From Daucus carota subsp. sativus (Eukaryota > Streptophyta > Magnoliopsida > Apiales > Apiaceae), in NCBI RefSeq assembly GCF_001625215.2, contig NC_030386.2:25204545-25268544 (forward strand): a stretch of 64,000 bases of DNA, read 5' to 3'. Positions 36,841-48,504 of the stretch are shown in pieces. The notes below the pieces were generated by a model, which saw nothing but the letters and a program-made list of their open reading frames with translations, searched no databases and had not been told where the DNA came from. Position 1 is the stretch's first letter. Each line of letters begins with the position of its first letter. The translations under genes were made by a program, and so were the position numbers.

Positions 36841-37725
36841 CTCCGATCCTTGTACAGAGTACCAGAAAGGACCATCTTTTTTTACCTACAATTAGGTCCC
36901 TAACTCTGTCAAGTGTTTACATTGTAGTCCTAGACATAAGGTTTCATAATAATCTTGGTCTGTCATCTTACTGGATGAGAATAGATTGGGGAAAGGAAAA
37001 TTTGGTCCAGCTCTCCATATCATTAAAACAATGAGACCCAAACTTCTTTTTCTTACATCAGACACAGTTACTACGACAGAAATTTCAAATTCCACGTTGA
37101 TTTCATGGATAAAGACAATGGCCTTGCAGATTTCTGGTCCATACACACCTGCACTTCAGCTTGGTAATGCAAATCTACTTGCATTTTTATAATACTAAAG
37201 CTAATCAATTATTAAACTTTACCTATCAGTGTTTGTTACTTGGACAAGTAAACTCTGTTTATTTCTCAGAAATCCAGTCCTTGAACAGAGTAACAGAGAG
37301 GGCCATCTTTTGTTACCTACAATTAGCTCCCTAACTTTCTCAAGTGTTTACAATGTTGACATAAGGTGATAAGGTTTCAAAATCCTTGCCCCATTATCTT
37401 ACTGGATGAGAATAGGTTAGGTAAAAAAAAATTTGGTCCAGCTCTCCATATCATTAAAACAATGAGAGCCAAACTTCTTTTTCTTACATCAGACACAGTT
37501 ACAAAACCACTAATACGACGACAGAAATTTCAAATATAAAACACTACACGATGTAAACAAGTTCCACGTTGATTACATGGATTAAGACCACGGCCTTGCA
37601 GATTTCTGGTCCATACGTACACACTTGCTCTCCAGCTTGGTATTGCAAATCTACTCTGCTATTTTATCATACTAAAGCTAATCAATTATTAAACTTTATC
37701 TATCAGTGTTTGTTACTTGCAGAAG
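36841..37725. repeat. Diverged tandem duplication, units of about 410-455 bp
   Basis: Unit 1 (about 36841-37250) and unit 2 (about 37271-37725) share a collinear series of blocks: 'ccttg.acagagta.cag', 'ttacctacaattag', 'atttggtccagctctccata', 'cttctttttcttacatcaga', 'ttgcagatttctggtccata' and 'ctaatcaattattaaacttt'. Unit 2 has a 40-bp extra segment near 37504-37570. ORFs on both strands in unit 1 (36986-37192 plus, 36892-37146 minus) are broken in unit 2, so coding is doubtful. Confidence 0.8.
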
Positions 37726-39439
37726 TCTTCAAGTGACTCAGGATGTTTACTACAGTAACAATGTAATGTATCTAGTAAACAGTTGATGAATCTCTGATAA
37801 GCTGTGGCAGGTCATTTAATAATGGATATTTAAACGGAGATTGTTATATAAAAGAATCTGAGAATCTCAAAAATATCAAATTAACCATACAGTTGGTGCT
37901 AAACTAATGAATACATGTAAATATCTTCTGATTTCCAGGAAAGGAAATGAATTAACTACTGATTAGGCCTCCTGCAACCAGGAAGAGTAGGATACGGTTC
38001 AGGGCTATCACTTATAGATCATAAGGTTCTCTGACTAGTATTCTTCAATGATACAGAACAGAACCACCTAATTAAATTTAGTTGACATATATTATACTTT
38101 TCTGCGTGTTTCCCTGTTCTGATTATGAGTTTCACAGCCAAGTATAAGTTAAGAGACACTTATAAAGAAGTTTACTATCTTTTGTGATAAAACTTATAGC
38201 CATCTCTCAATTAACTATAAATATGTATTGTGTACCAGTGAAGCACTTTGCTTGCAAACTACAATCTGGTCATGCTATATATGAAGATTATAAAGTGATC
38301 AAGGGCTGATAAAGAACTGATTTCCTTGTCTGCCATATAACTAATCGTGAAGTTCAACATGATACTCAATCCTCTCGACCTATGGATGATACCTTTATAT
38401 TCCAAACCCGGACTCAAACATCTCTACGTCACTCCTCCAGCAGTCACAGATTGACCAAATGAAGTCCTGGTACAGCAGGCAAAATTTTATTTTAAGTATT
38501 CAAAGACTTATCTGTTGTTTGAATCATTGGATTTAATTCATTTATATAAAAGAAATTGCACCAGATAAAAGTACTTAAATATCATTCTCATCTTCATTAA
38601 CTGGATTGGAATTCCATCATCTAAACGACCCTCAAGTGTTGCTGAAATTTGATTGATCAATTCTTACTAGAACAAACAGCTCAAATATATAACAATTAAA
38701 AGTACATAACATCTTAAGTAAATGTATAAACATATGAGTATTTAAGTATCATGCATCTATGTACAAACCGTGTAGCACGATCAGAAGTAGCGTGGTTGAA
38801 AAGGCGGAAGCACAGTTGCACAGAGGCCATGCGATGTTAAGTAATCAGAAGAAATAGCTGTGGAGAAAGGAAAAAAGAGCAAAGGGAAGGAACTCAACAA
38901 TGCTCTTGTCTATTTATAGACACGATAACCACTCCAGCATGTCCACGTCATGCTTGGAAATTCTATTCACAGTCACTCTTTTTTACCACTTCACAATTGA
39001 TGCTTAAACCAAGTCCACAGATTCCATGAACAAGTAACAGAGTCAATGTATCTGAAACTTTGCTGTACATTGCATTTAGAAATATCATGGAGTATATAGT
39101 TATGCAAATTAAATATGTAAGAAAGTTTAAAAACTTGTCAAGTGCATAGTTCTTAAATTCATTTAATTGGTGTCATACTATTTGAAAATTTTGTACTATG
39201 ATTATATTTCAAGTGTCATATCTCCTAGCTCAGTTCTGTGTTAGATTCCGGGAATCCTGCTGCAGGGACTTCATTCTTGTCCGAGTTAAGAGAATTCAAA
39301 ACTGACTTATGCCAATATATAAATATACATGTTAAACAGATTTTTATTGTTGAATTGGTTGATTATTTCATATAAAAGATCGACTCAAACTGCAATCTTT
39401 ATGTGGTTCTGATGATTGGAGCTAGCAAGCCAGCCTACG
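37726..39439. other. Intergenic, with one minus-strand promoter-like site
   Basis: No gene that I can name. At 38925-38917 (minus) TATAAATAG is followed about 90 bp later by an ATG at 38830 that opens a 38-codon frame. A minus-strand stretch near 38030-37960 resembles one near 40720-40650 (shared 'cctgaacc.tatccta.tctt'). Confidence 0.35.
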
Positions 39440-40150
39440 TATGCTATTCAAGATAATATTGCGAAAAGAATGAGAAAATATGAACCTTGGACTCTGAGAG
39501 ATCATTCCTGAATCTGAAATTCCTTTTCATCACTTGCTGGCATCTCACAGTTCTGGCACTTGTACGTAAAACAAATAACTCACACATCCACTCCAGAGTT
39601 GTAGCGCGATAAGGAACTCTGACCATGACAAGCAAACAAAAAGGCACCATAAGATTTTAGAGTGGCTCGCTAGAAAGCAATGTACATAAGAAAGGTGCGA
39701 TAATTAGCTGTGTTTTCACATTCAGGTTCGCGAGTAGTGCAATCTGGGGTACACAGGTGACGATATCTACATTCCAATTCCATTCACTAGATTTGTTTCA
39801 ATCATTCAGTCATCAATCAAATGTCCCGAAAAACTTGAATTCAATGACAATCACTAAAGCCTATGACGTTATCGTCAACTAAGAGCAGTTCTTTATTATC
39901 AAAGTCGATGATTTTTATACCCTAAAGATATCAATAATGAAAATGCATGAACATCATGTTCCATTATTTGTTTTGTTTGTTCTGGCCCTCTTAACGGATA
40001 GAGTTAAGGTGGGAAAGCTATGTAGTGGCATTCATAAGGTGCGCATACCAGAACCAGTAGCTTCCTGTAATGCATCTTATCTAATCTTTATACATTGCTT
40101 TTCTCTTTTTTGTCTGCAAATTATCTGCATGCACCTAAATTCAAATTATT
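39440..40150 (+). repeat. Block C of the triplicated unidentified locus
   Basis: The most compact copy, without MITE insertions. It carries the same landmarks as A and B: 'ggcacttgtacgtaaaacaa' near 39556, 'cagagttgtagcgcgataag', 'aaagcaatgta', 'attcactagatttgtttcaatca', TGACGTTATCGTCAACTAAG at 39864-39883, 'aacggatagagttaaggtgg' near 39993, and 'ccagtagcttcctgtaatgc' near 40054. A 102-codon ORF (39937-40245) starts with a signal-peptide-like stretch. It depends on a 2-nt difference from A and B just after 'gggaaagct', so it is not conserved across copies. Confidence 0.6.
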
Positions 40151-41292
40151 ATATCTCCCATTATGTAAATTTTGATAAGTATATAACTGAGGTAGGTGTA
40201 TATAAGTGTACAGACTCGCTTTTGGTGAATTGGTGTTATTCGTAGAGTTGTGTAATATAAAAATGTAATATAAGAAATGGTTGATAATCAAACGAGTCAC
40301 TGAAGTGGGCTTAATGTATCAAATTGATCACCAAACTCAAAATGGTATAAAACTCTGCTGCGAAGAAATCACATAGAAGATGACAAGGCTTAATTGACAA
40401 TTACCTCTGCAAATTCCAGAATAAACTGGCCCTAGTCTAAACAAGAGCACCGATCTGCGGCCCAGTACAAGTGATACCCTGTAAAGTTATTATCCAATGA
40501 CAACAAATACATGCAAAGAACAAGTGAAGCAGTACATTGATAAAGGCCCATATAAAATGATACGACGATTGCAACTTAAAAAATATAAAACCAAAGCATG
40601 CAGCTTGTACTACTGAACCTATAGCAAATGTGCTCTTGTGAAGTGATCCAGTAAGGCACCTGCTAATGAGCCATGCACAAGGGAAGATAAGGATGTGGTT
40701 CAGGGCCACCATCAAAAACCCAGGTCAAAGCTTGTTACGGATCATAATCGGGCATGTAAAAGAAATACCTACTTCTATTGGACCTGGGCCGAAAACTGTT
40801 GTATTCTTGTAGCTAGGAAAGAATGTTTTTCATTAGTAACATTTATGTAGTATACCGACTCAGCATTCGATTAGCTCTTTCAGTCTGGAAATTCTTATAA
40901 GATTCAATCCTCAATTGCCTCTGCAGGCCTCTCTGTATCACCATTTCACATAACCAGGCACGCTAGTTTGTATCAAGCCGATGCTTTATGTCCTCCAAGT
41001 GAAGAATGAACTGCATTGAAAAAAAAAACAAAACGATTAAATAAATACTTCCGTGAGACATGAAAGATCAGCTGAAATATATGTGGACATTACCTACATG
41101 GCTGCATCTTTAGAATTTTATGCTCAAAATATGTTTTGAATTTCTGTATGGTGGTTAGGAATTTCAGAGACATGTTTAAGATAGAAGCTACAAACAAAAC
41201 AGTTAAATGTCCTAAGTTATGATGAGTCCATTGGTTTTCCTGAAATATTTTAGTAATGGGCGATACTAAACAGATTAGACATTATTAAGGGA
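40151..41292. other. Intergenic with minus-strand exon-like pieces
   Basis: On the minus strand a good acceptor (pyrimidine run then CAATGCAG, near 41030-41014) precedes a 16-codon open piece ending in TAG (FILHLEDIKHRLDTN). An ATG-started piece with a GTAATG donor lies near 41175-41090. Joined by consensus splicing they do not keep frame, so I do not call a gene. The 92-codon hydrophobic ORF at 40437-40715 is unassigned. Confidence 0.3.
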
Positions 41293-41683
41293 AGAGCATC
41301 TCCAGCAGCTTCCCTATATGATGTTTTAAGCTATTAATATAAGGAATATGACATAAAACACACTCCAGCAGAGTCCTAGCCATCCCTTAAAAAGTCAACC
41401 CTTAAAAAGTTAGGATGTCCACTTCATTCCTCATTTTTAAGGATTGTGGAACCATTCCTCATACTATTTTGAGATATAAAATATTCACTTCTCTCATTTT
41501 CCCCCTCTTTCCCTCCTTTCTCTCTCCTACTTACAAGTTGAATATAATATTATAATAATAATAGGGAATAGAAATAGAGAATGTTGTTGGAGTTCCCATT
41601 CAATAAAATGTAGTAATCTCTTAAAAAATGAATATTTTATTATATATTTAGAGAACATGTTAGGACTCTGCTGGAGATGCTCT
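41293..41683. mobile_element. MITE with AGAGCATCTCCAGCAG ends (391 bp)
   Basis: Perfect 16-bp inverted repeats AGAGCATCTCCAGCAG (41293-41308) and CTGCTGGAGATGCTCT (41668-41683). The left sub-terminal part ('cttccctatatgatg', 'aaggaatatgacataaa') is shared, inverted, with the right arm of 42319-42700. Target-site duplication unclear, so the superfamily is not assigned. Confidence 0.75.
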
Positions 41684-41729
41684 AAGATAACTACAGCTTG
41701 TGTGTTGTGACTTTGTTAGTAATTTTATA

Positions 41730-41964
41730 CTCCCTCTGTCTCATTTTAACTGATGTTTGACTTTTTAACACGTATATTGAGGTGTAAAAAAACAATGTCT
41801 ACGCTTAATAAAAAATTTCAATTCTTATATCAAAAAAAAATTTAGATTCTAAACTTTTATTTGATATAAATTTTATAAAGAATAATTATATTTAGATGTG
41901 ATTTTTTTAACACCTTAAAATACGTGTAAAAAAGTCAAAAGCAGTTAAAATGGGACGGAGGGAG
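41730..41964. mobile_element. Stowaway-type MITE (235 bp)
   Basis: CTCCCTCTGTCTCATTTTAACTG pairs with the right end AGTTAAAATGGGACGGAGGGAG over about 22 bp with few mismatches. Flanked by TA at 41728-41729 and 41965-41966. Confidence 0.88.
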
Positions 41965-42318
41965 TAGAGGATTGACGAGATGGAAACTGAAAAGCATGCA
42001 CTTGGTATGTTCTCATCCCTGAAATTGTTAAATGATCTGTTTTAACTTGTAACTGCTAAATCTTAAGCCACACTAAACAGCATCATAAGTAATAATTGTC
42101 AACTGCAAACATATACAGAGTAAGCCCATGGTTAAAGAACAACATCTTCATTACAAAATTCTGAACTTGCCATCACGAACATTAAACTTGTATTTGCATG
42201 GACAATTTGCTGAGGGTATAGTGAAATAATATCGTAAAAGAAAAGACATATTCATGAACATGAAATAATTTGCTGAGAGTGTAGTGACAATTTAAAAAAG
42301 ATATTTTTGAGTTCCTGA

Positions 42319-42700
42319 GAGCATCTCCAGCAGTGTCTTAGTGTCTTCCTTATAAATATTATAAAATATTGAATCCTAATGATTTAGGACAAGATTTTGT
42401 ATTTCAACTCCAACAATGATCCTTATAATTCATTCCTTATTATTATTATAATAATAAATTTGGAAAGAAATTGATAAAAGATGGAAGGAAGAGAGAGAAA
42501 ATAAGTTACAATAAGAGAGAGAAATGATTTTTTTATTAAAGAAATCAAATAAGGCATGGCTAGTGGTGCCTTATTAATAAGGCATGGAAGGAGAATCCTA
42601 GTGATTTAAGGCACCTTTAAGACACTGCTGGAGCACTAATTTATGTCACATTCCTTATAATTGGATTTAGGACATGAAATAGGGAAGCTGCTGGAGAGGT
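42319..42700. mobile_element. Second GAGCATCTCCAGCAG-type MITE, rearranged
   Basis: The left end GAGCATCTCCAGCAGTGTCTTA has its complement TAAGACACTGCTGGAG at about 42613-42628. A further 'gggaagctgctggagag' arm at about 42683-42699 belongs to the same family as 41293-41683. The extra arm suggests a nested or recombined element. Confidence 0.6.
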
Positions 42701-43659
42701 CGTGCAACTCATTTTCTTCAGTCTGAAGCAGAGTAATGAGCTTCAAAAATTATATTCAGAATCTCTCGGAATTTATAGAAAGCTGAGTATTAGTACTAAT
42801 TTTGAAGCACTCTGGGCAAGATGAGCAGTCCTCAGACCAAGCGATTAAGTCCGGAAATAGTGACAAATAGTGAACACCGGAAAAGAAAATGAATGACACT
42901 AGTTATATATTTTTAAAAAAAGTAATAATTAAATACATTCACTCGTGTCCAGATTATTTTTAGCAAATTCTAAACCTCCGCATCTCATAAAGGATTACAT
43001 ACATGTCTCAACTCAGACGTTTCAAATTTCAATTAAATGGAAAATAACAAGTACAGACGACAAACCATCTATCCTGTGTTTACATGCAAGATCAGAACCC
43101 CCAAGGAAACTCAACAAAGAAGCGCATAAACCAACCTCATATTTACATGCAACAATCAAGATTTGAATCACGAGGAAACGCAATGAACCAGAGGTGATGT
43201 AGCTTTCACTTGTGGTGATGGCTATTAGTAATGATGCTGAGTAGATAATAATACAATACAAGGAAAGATAAGTATAGCGCAAAGTTACAGGAATTTGGAA
43301 AGTAGTAGCAATTCCGTTCATCTAAAAATATGTACAGGTAGGATATATCATTGTTAATTAACAAACAAAAGATTGTAATTAAGCTCTCTCCTCAAATGCT
43401 TCTATGTAAAAGGATCACTTGGTCATGAAATCAAAAGCAAGCCCAGTCTATATACTAGCTTAAACATATCTCATTACAGTTCCATATCTCAACCCCAATT
43501 CTCACAACCTGCAATTTTTTGCCAAGCAATTCTCACCATCCACATTTCCTCCGAAAGTATATCCCCAAAAAATTTAATCCCTTGAACTCATTTACAGTAG
43601 TCCGTGTAAATATATAGCTGCTATTTTATACCTCTATATATAAGATAATAATCTGGTCT
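42701..43659. other. 3' flank of the TPD1-like gene
   Basis: No separate gene seen. The part nearest 43659 should include the 3' UTR of the minus-strand gene. ORFs at 42945-43166 and 43022-43321 overlap on opposite strands and have no recognisable domain. Confidence 0.45.
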
Positions 43660-45621
43660 CTAACATTTCATCCTTTGAACAGATAGAGGATACCTAAAAC
43701 TATTGGCATATTGAAAGGTAATTACCCTTCCCACTGCCAGAGGCTTTCCACCATTGACAAGGCAATCATCGTATCTGAGACGCTTGAAGACACGCGGGTT
43801 GATGAGCCGAGCTGAGCTGAACCAACCGCAACTGAGGTGTATCCCCGAAATGTCACAGCCAGTGGAACACATATTCATAATTTCCACAGTGTAGGTTGGG
43901 ATGCCACTAGGAAGAGGAGCTGTGGGTCCCTGGTAAATGGTAATATCTGACGTGGAACATTTGTCCCCCCAGACTCTGTCTGGTTCCAGTATTGTAGCTG
44001 CAGCATCTGCAGAAAGACACAAACAAGACGCCCTTTACATAAAAATGGCATGGTCTCAGTAGGCTTTAAGTAGCATTGGTTTTCACAGGCTCTGGAATCA
44101 GTTTCTTTCTTTATACATGGTCAGCTTAAATTCTGTCTTTCTCTGGACAAATTAACACCATTTTACAAGTTTCTTCACTTACACATATGAAGAAGAGAGT
44201 AGGCAGGACCAATGTAGTTCAAAACAACAAAAAGAAAGCTAATGTACTGTACATAATCTGCAGGTGCAGATCAGAATTTGAAAAAATGAGTCTTCTGTTA
44301 TTATAATACTCCTAATAAGAGTCTATGAGCTGGTGTTACTTTCGAGGCAAAGTCTTGAAATCCCTAGAATACTCCTTAATGAATCCTCGTGTGGTGTGAC
44401 ACTCTTCACTATCCAAATCTAATCATATCTATGTCCATGGGTAGACAGACTTATCAAGAACTAAAAACACAAGTAAAATACATTCTCCTAGTTCAGATTA
44501 TTTTTTAAATTGTTGAAAAATATCTGATCAATAAAAACGGGCCCCAACAGCATACGTCTTGTAGACAATCTTGTAACATTAATGCAATCAAATACTGGAA
44601 ACAAACACATGAACGGTCCAAAACAAAATTTGGATTACTCAAGTAAAATGTGGCCTGTAATTATAACTCATATAACAGCAGGAAGATAATAAATATAAAC
44701 AGCACATTAAAAGGTGCTCCCTCCATCCATTGAGTTATACTCCATAGGTTTGGGTCTTTGGGATTGAGAACTCACCACGCATTACAAACTCTTGTAAAAT
44801 ATAATTTCAAAAAAATTTTAAAATTAAATTATAAAAACCTAAAAAATTTTGCCAAACAAAGAAAAAACTCTGTAGATATGAGTGATATGGAAAGAGTATA
44901 TTAAATAATTATTTACATAGACAATACATAATTCAAGAAAAATGTTATATAATGAAGGAAGATTCAGAAAAAGCACTAAATAAAAAATATAAACAAACCT
45001 GCACCAAATGAAAAACCAGAAAAATTTAAAGAATTTAAAGTATCAGCTGACAAAACAAAAAGAGACGTGCAATATCTGAGGCATGCTGCATGCACAGAGA
45101 CGGCGAGGCGACAAAAAAACAGTAACAAATACGAATTCACAGATGTGCTTTCGCTGGTCCCAAACTATACATACATCAGAAATATACAGCATAAATTTCA
45201 AGGTAATAGCAGAGAGTTAGGGTTTAGACCATACCGGAACGGAGAAGCTTCCGGTGCGGCGAAGGTGAGAAATCAACGGTGGTGGAGAGAGCTCGAGATA
45301 AATGATTGAGAGATATGTCGTAATAATAGAGACCTGAAAATGAATTTAATGAGTTTCGAGTTGTTAAAATGAAATAAATGTAGAAAATAACGAGTCAAAC
45401 GCTTGGAATCGAAATAAATGAGACAAATCGTAAGACCTGTTTGTTTCTCAACTGGCTCAGACATTCAACAACTTAACCAACATTCAACTAAAAGTATTGA
45501 AGAACAATTATACCGAGTCAGGAGACCGAGTTGAATCACCTGCGGGAATCGCGAGGAGGAAGACGAGTGTGATGGAGAATGCGGTGGCGATGAGAGCGAA
45601 TCGTCGGAGAGTGTCCGTCAT
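43660..45621 (-). CDS. TPD1-like secreted cysteine-rich protein
   Basis: Two exons are read on the minus strand: 45621-45540 and 44006-43660, joining in frame to 142 residues. Exon 1 encodes a signal peptide (basic MTDTLRR, then a hydrophobic run ending AIPA). Exon 2 carries the TPD1 domain: [55 protein letters not shown] and a final Cys, six cysteines in all. TPD1 is the secreted ligand of the EMS1 receptor kinase that specifies tapetum in anthers; homologues act in other tissues, so the role here is inferred. The 1.53-kb intron holds a degraded MITE. The protein is short because the spacer between signal peptide and domain is almost absent; a small middle exon or another 5' exon could have been missed. 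A TATATATAAG stretch at about 45779-45788 is a candidate TATA. Confidence 0.82.
44717..44896. mobile_element. Degraded Stowaway-like MITE in the TPD1-like intron
   Basis: Left CTCCCTCCATCCATTGAGTT and right end, read inversely, CTCTTTCCATATCACTCAT. TA follows on the right, but TG rather than TA precedes on the left. Confidence 0.5.
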
Positions 45622-48504
45622 TTGAGCGAGTCGGAACAGTGAGTCAATGGAGCGTTTGACTCGGAAGGTCTAGATGATGATGAATGTGGTTGTAGAGTGC
45701 CTGTTAGATCTAAAGCAGATTAGATGAAGAAATGTGAAATGAAATGACCTAGAAAATGAGGTGCAATATAGATATTAATATATATAAGCGATTACGAAGA
45801 GTAGCAGTAGCTAGTCCTAGTAATGACTAATGAGGTAGTGTAGTGTAGTGGAAGAAAACTTGGTAAAATTGAAATAAGCTCTTGAATCAGAGTGTGACTA
45901 AACGTCCAATCAGAGTAAAATGTGAGTATATTTAAAAAACAAGTGGTGAAAATTTGACTTGGAAAAAGAGATTTACAGAGCAGTGACCACTAAAAATGGC
46001 GACGGGAGAGAGATTGAGAGAGAGAGACTAACGTGAAAAGAGATATGCAGTGGAGAGGAATGCAAAAGAGGAGGAAAAATTCCAGGGACAAAAGGAGTAT
46101 TGGTTCACTATGTGCGTATAATCTGGAAGGACAGAGGAAGAATGGAGAGAAGAGAAAATCAAGAAAGCCAGAAATGATAAGACAAACGAATCATGGAAAA
46201 GGTTAAGTTTGAATGTGTTGCTTAGAGTGGAATGGAGTCGTAGAGAGTCTGTGTGTGTTTTAGCTTTGAATGATGAACAAGATAAATAGGAGTATATGGG
46301 AGAGGGAATAATAAAGCAATCAGCTCCGGAATGTGTGTTTTGGAGAGAGAGAGAGTATGTAGGAAGAGATGGAATTGAAGAGTAGTGATACTAGGGAGGT
46401 CAGGGTTTTAGCTGTGACTAGTGCACGTGGCTATGGGATTGGATGTTCACTGTTAATTTCTTTCATTCCCTCTCTATTCCTCAAACTTTTTTAAATTACT
46501 TGCACGCACACCGTTTATATCCTCCATTCTTCATACAGCAGGGTTAGTGTTATAAAAAAAATGTTAATTAAAAAATTCTTGACTGTATTTTCAATCTATC
46601 CATAAATCTCTGACAAATTTTAAAATTGGTATTGTCAAATGATTTTCCTCTCATTTCCTTATTTTTACTTGCTTATAATTTGTAAGGCTGTGATTCTGCA
46701 AATAGCGAAAACTCACAATGCATAATTTTATAAACGCGACCAGAACTGACGGGTATGTGTGTAGTTACTGCAAGAACAACAGGGGCGTGGTTGGTTAGTG
46801 GGTTTGTTTTTGGATTGGTTGCGGTTATTATCCAGAGTTTGTTACTGTGCCAGTAGTCCTGTACTCTTCCTGTAGTCCACCCTCCAGACACTTCTCCACA
46901 TATTTATTTTTTAGCGTAACTACAGTACGGTTGTGGACAAATATTCATATTAATATCACCTACTTATAATTCTACTCAGAAATATCTCTGCATGTACAGT
47001 TCTCTGTAGTCCTGTAACACTGTTCCTGCAGTCCAGACTCCAGACCCTTCTAATGCATAATCGTTTTATTCATATCCAACACCCCACTGCTTATTTAGTT
47101 TAGACTAAATTTCACAGTTTGGGTTCGTTTGGTTCATCCAGTCGAGTGGTATGAGATTAGAATGAACATGCTTAACATGTTTTCTGCCCGGAATTATTGT
47201 AATATCTAAGCACTTAAGAAAATTTGTTGTTCACTTAATCTGTTTTCTGGATGCACCTACTTGGTGAATTTAGTTAAATTTTAAATATTCAGAGTGAAAA
47301 CGGCAATTGTTTTGTTCAATCTTATCTGGAAAAGAATATAACAAGGTTCACTACGGTACTTAATATGTTAACCCAAAAAGGTTAGAAGTGGTTGATCGCT
47401 TTGCACCTTTCTGAAAACAGTGGTAGTAAATATAGAAAAGAAGAAATAAAAAAATGTTTCCGTAGTTAAGAATAAAAACAATGTGAAATGCAGGATGAGA
47501 ATACTCCATCTACATCTACATTCTCTGTATCTGGCACCACAGCCCTCCCCTCGTGTCCATCATCACCGAGTAATGGGTTTGTTTTTGTAGACGATTTTAA
47601 TGATCACTCTGCCCCTTTAGCACACTCCATTTTCTGCTACATATTCATAAGAGTAAGATATGATATTGATATAGACATCTTTGTGTTTCTATTCATGGAT
47701 AACTTGATAAATTGAAATGGTCCTTTTTCCTGCACAGTACAAGTTAAATTCTAATTCACATATCAATCTATCAATATCACCGTTCCAACTTGTTCCACAC
47801 TGAAATTTCTGGGATACAGAGAACCGGCACATTCATAAATATATTGAATGAACGTGAAATACAGATGTGGTTTATAACATCTGTAAATATAACTTCAAAC
47901 TAAATGTAAATTCAATTACAAGCATCGATACAGATGCATAACAGACCTTTTCTTGTGGTTTATACCTGGCATCTATGATACACCGCCAGTATTTATTTCT
48001 CAGCAAACAAGCTACAATACTCCGCATGTTTCAGAATCAAAACGAACTAAATCCTTAAGAACCGTCTACAGAAATTCTAGTTTGATCAGAATTCCCGAAA
48101 ACAATCACTGTCACACAAACAAATATTGTGACTTACACATGGCACCATATCAGACACATATAAGATTGTAGGTTGTAAATCTAATTTTAAGTAACTGCAA
48201 GTTCCTCGGGAAACAAACAAACCAAGTACACAAATTGTGTCCAGGATATAATGACTAGAAAACTTACAAATTTCAGTTTCCCTCCCACGGTAGAAGCAAA
48301 CATTCTGCAAAATATTAAACAAGGAGAAAATTGCATTGATATTTAATAGTAAAGTTACAACTACACAGACAAAATAAACCCAACAGCCTAGGATTATAGA
48401 AAACCTAGGATTAAAACCAATATGCCTGCAGAAAGAAACTCATTACTTTTTTTTTTTTTGAAACAAAAAGAAACTCATTACTTAAACATACAGAAACCAA
48501 CACA
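45622..48504. other. Intergenic between the TPD1-like and GSA genes
   Basis: The left part is the promoter side of the TPD1-like gene, with GA-rich runs near 46000-46030 and 46345-46355. An exon-like piece at about 47491-47640 ('gcag' acceptor, then a Ser/Thr/Pro-rich open frame ending FVFVDDFNDHSAPLA) is unassigned. The end nearest 48504 is the 3' UTR region of the GSA gene. Confidence 0.4.

Noticed and set aside
36892-37146. 84-codon minus-strand ORF with a plausible-looking protein
   Set aside because: The second tandem copy of the same segment does not keep the frame, and no domain is recognisable.
39937-40245. 102-codon ORF with a signal-peptide-like start, a possible secreted peptide
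   Set aside because: The frame depends on two bases absent from homologous blocks A and B, and the corresponding frames there hit stops. It is not conserved as coding sequence.
47488-47715. 75-codon ORF upstream of GSA, considered as a gene
   Set aside because: It has an acceptor-like start and biased composition, but no partner exons or known domain; kept only as an exon-like piece.
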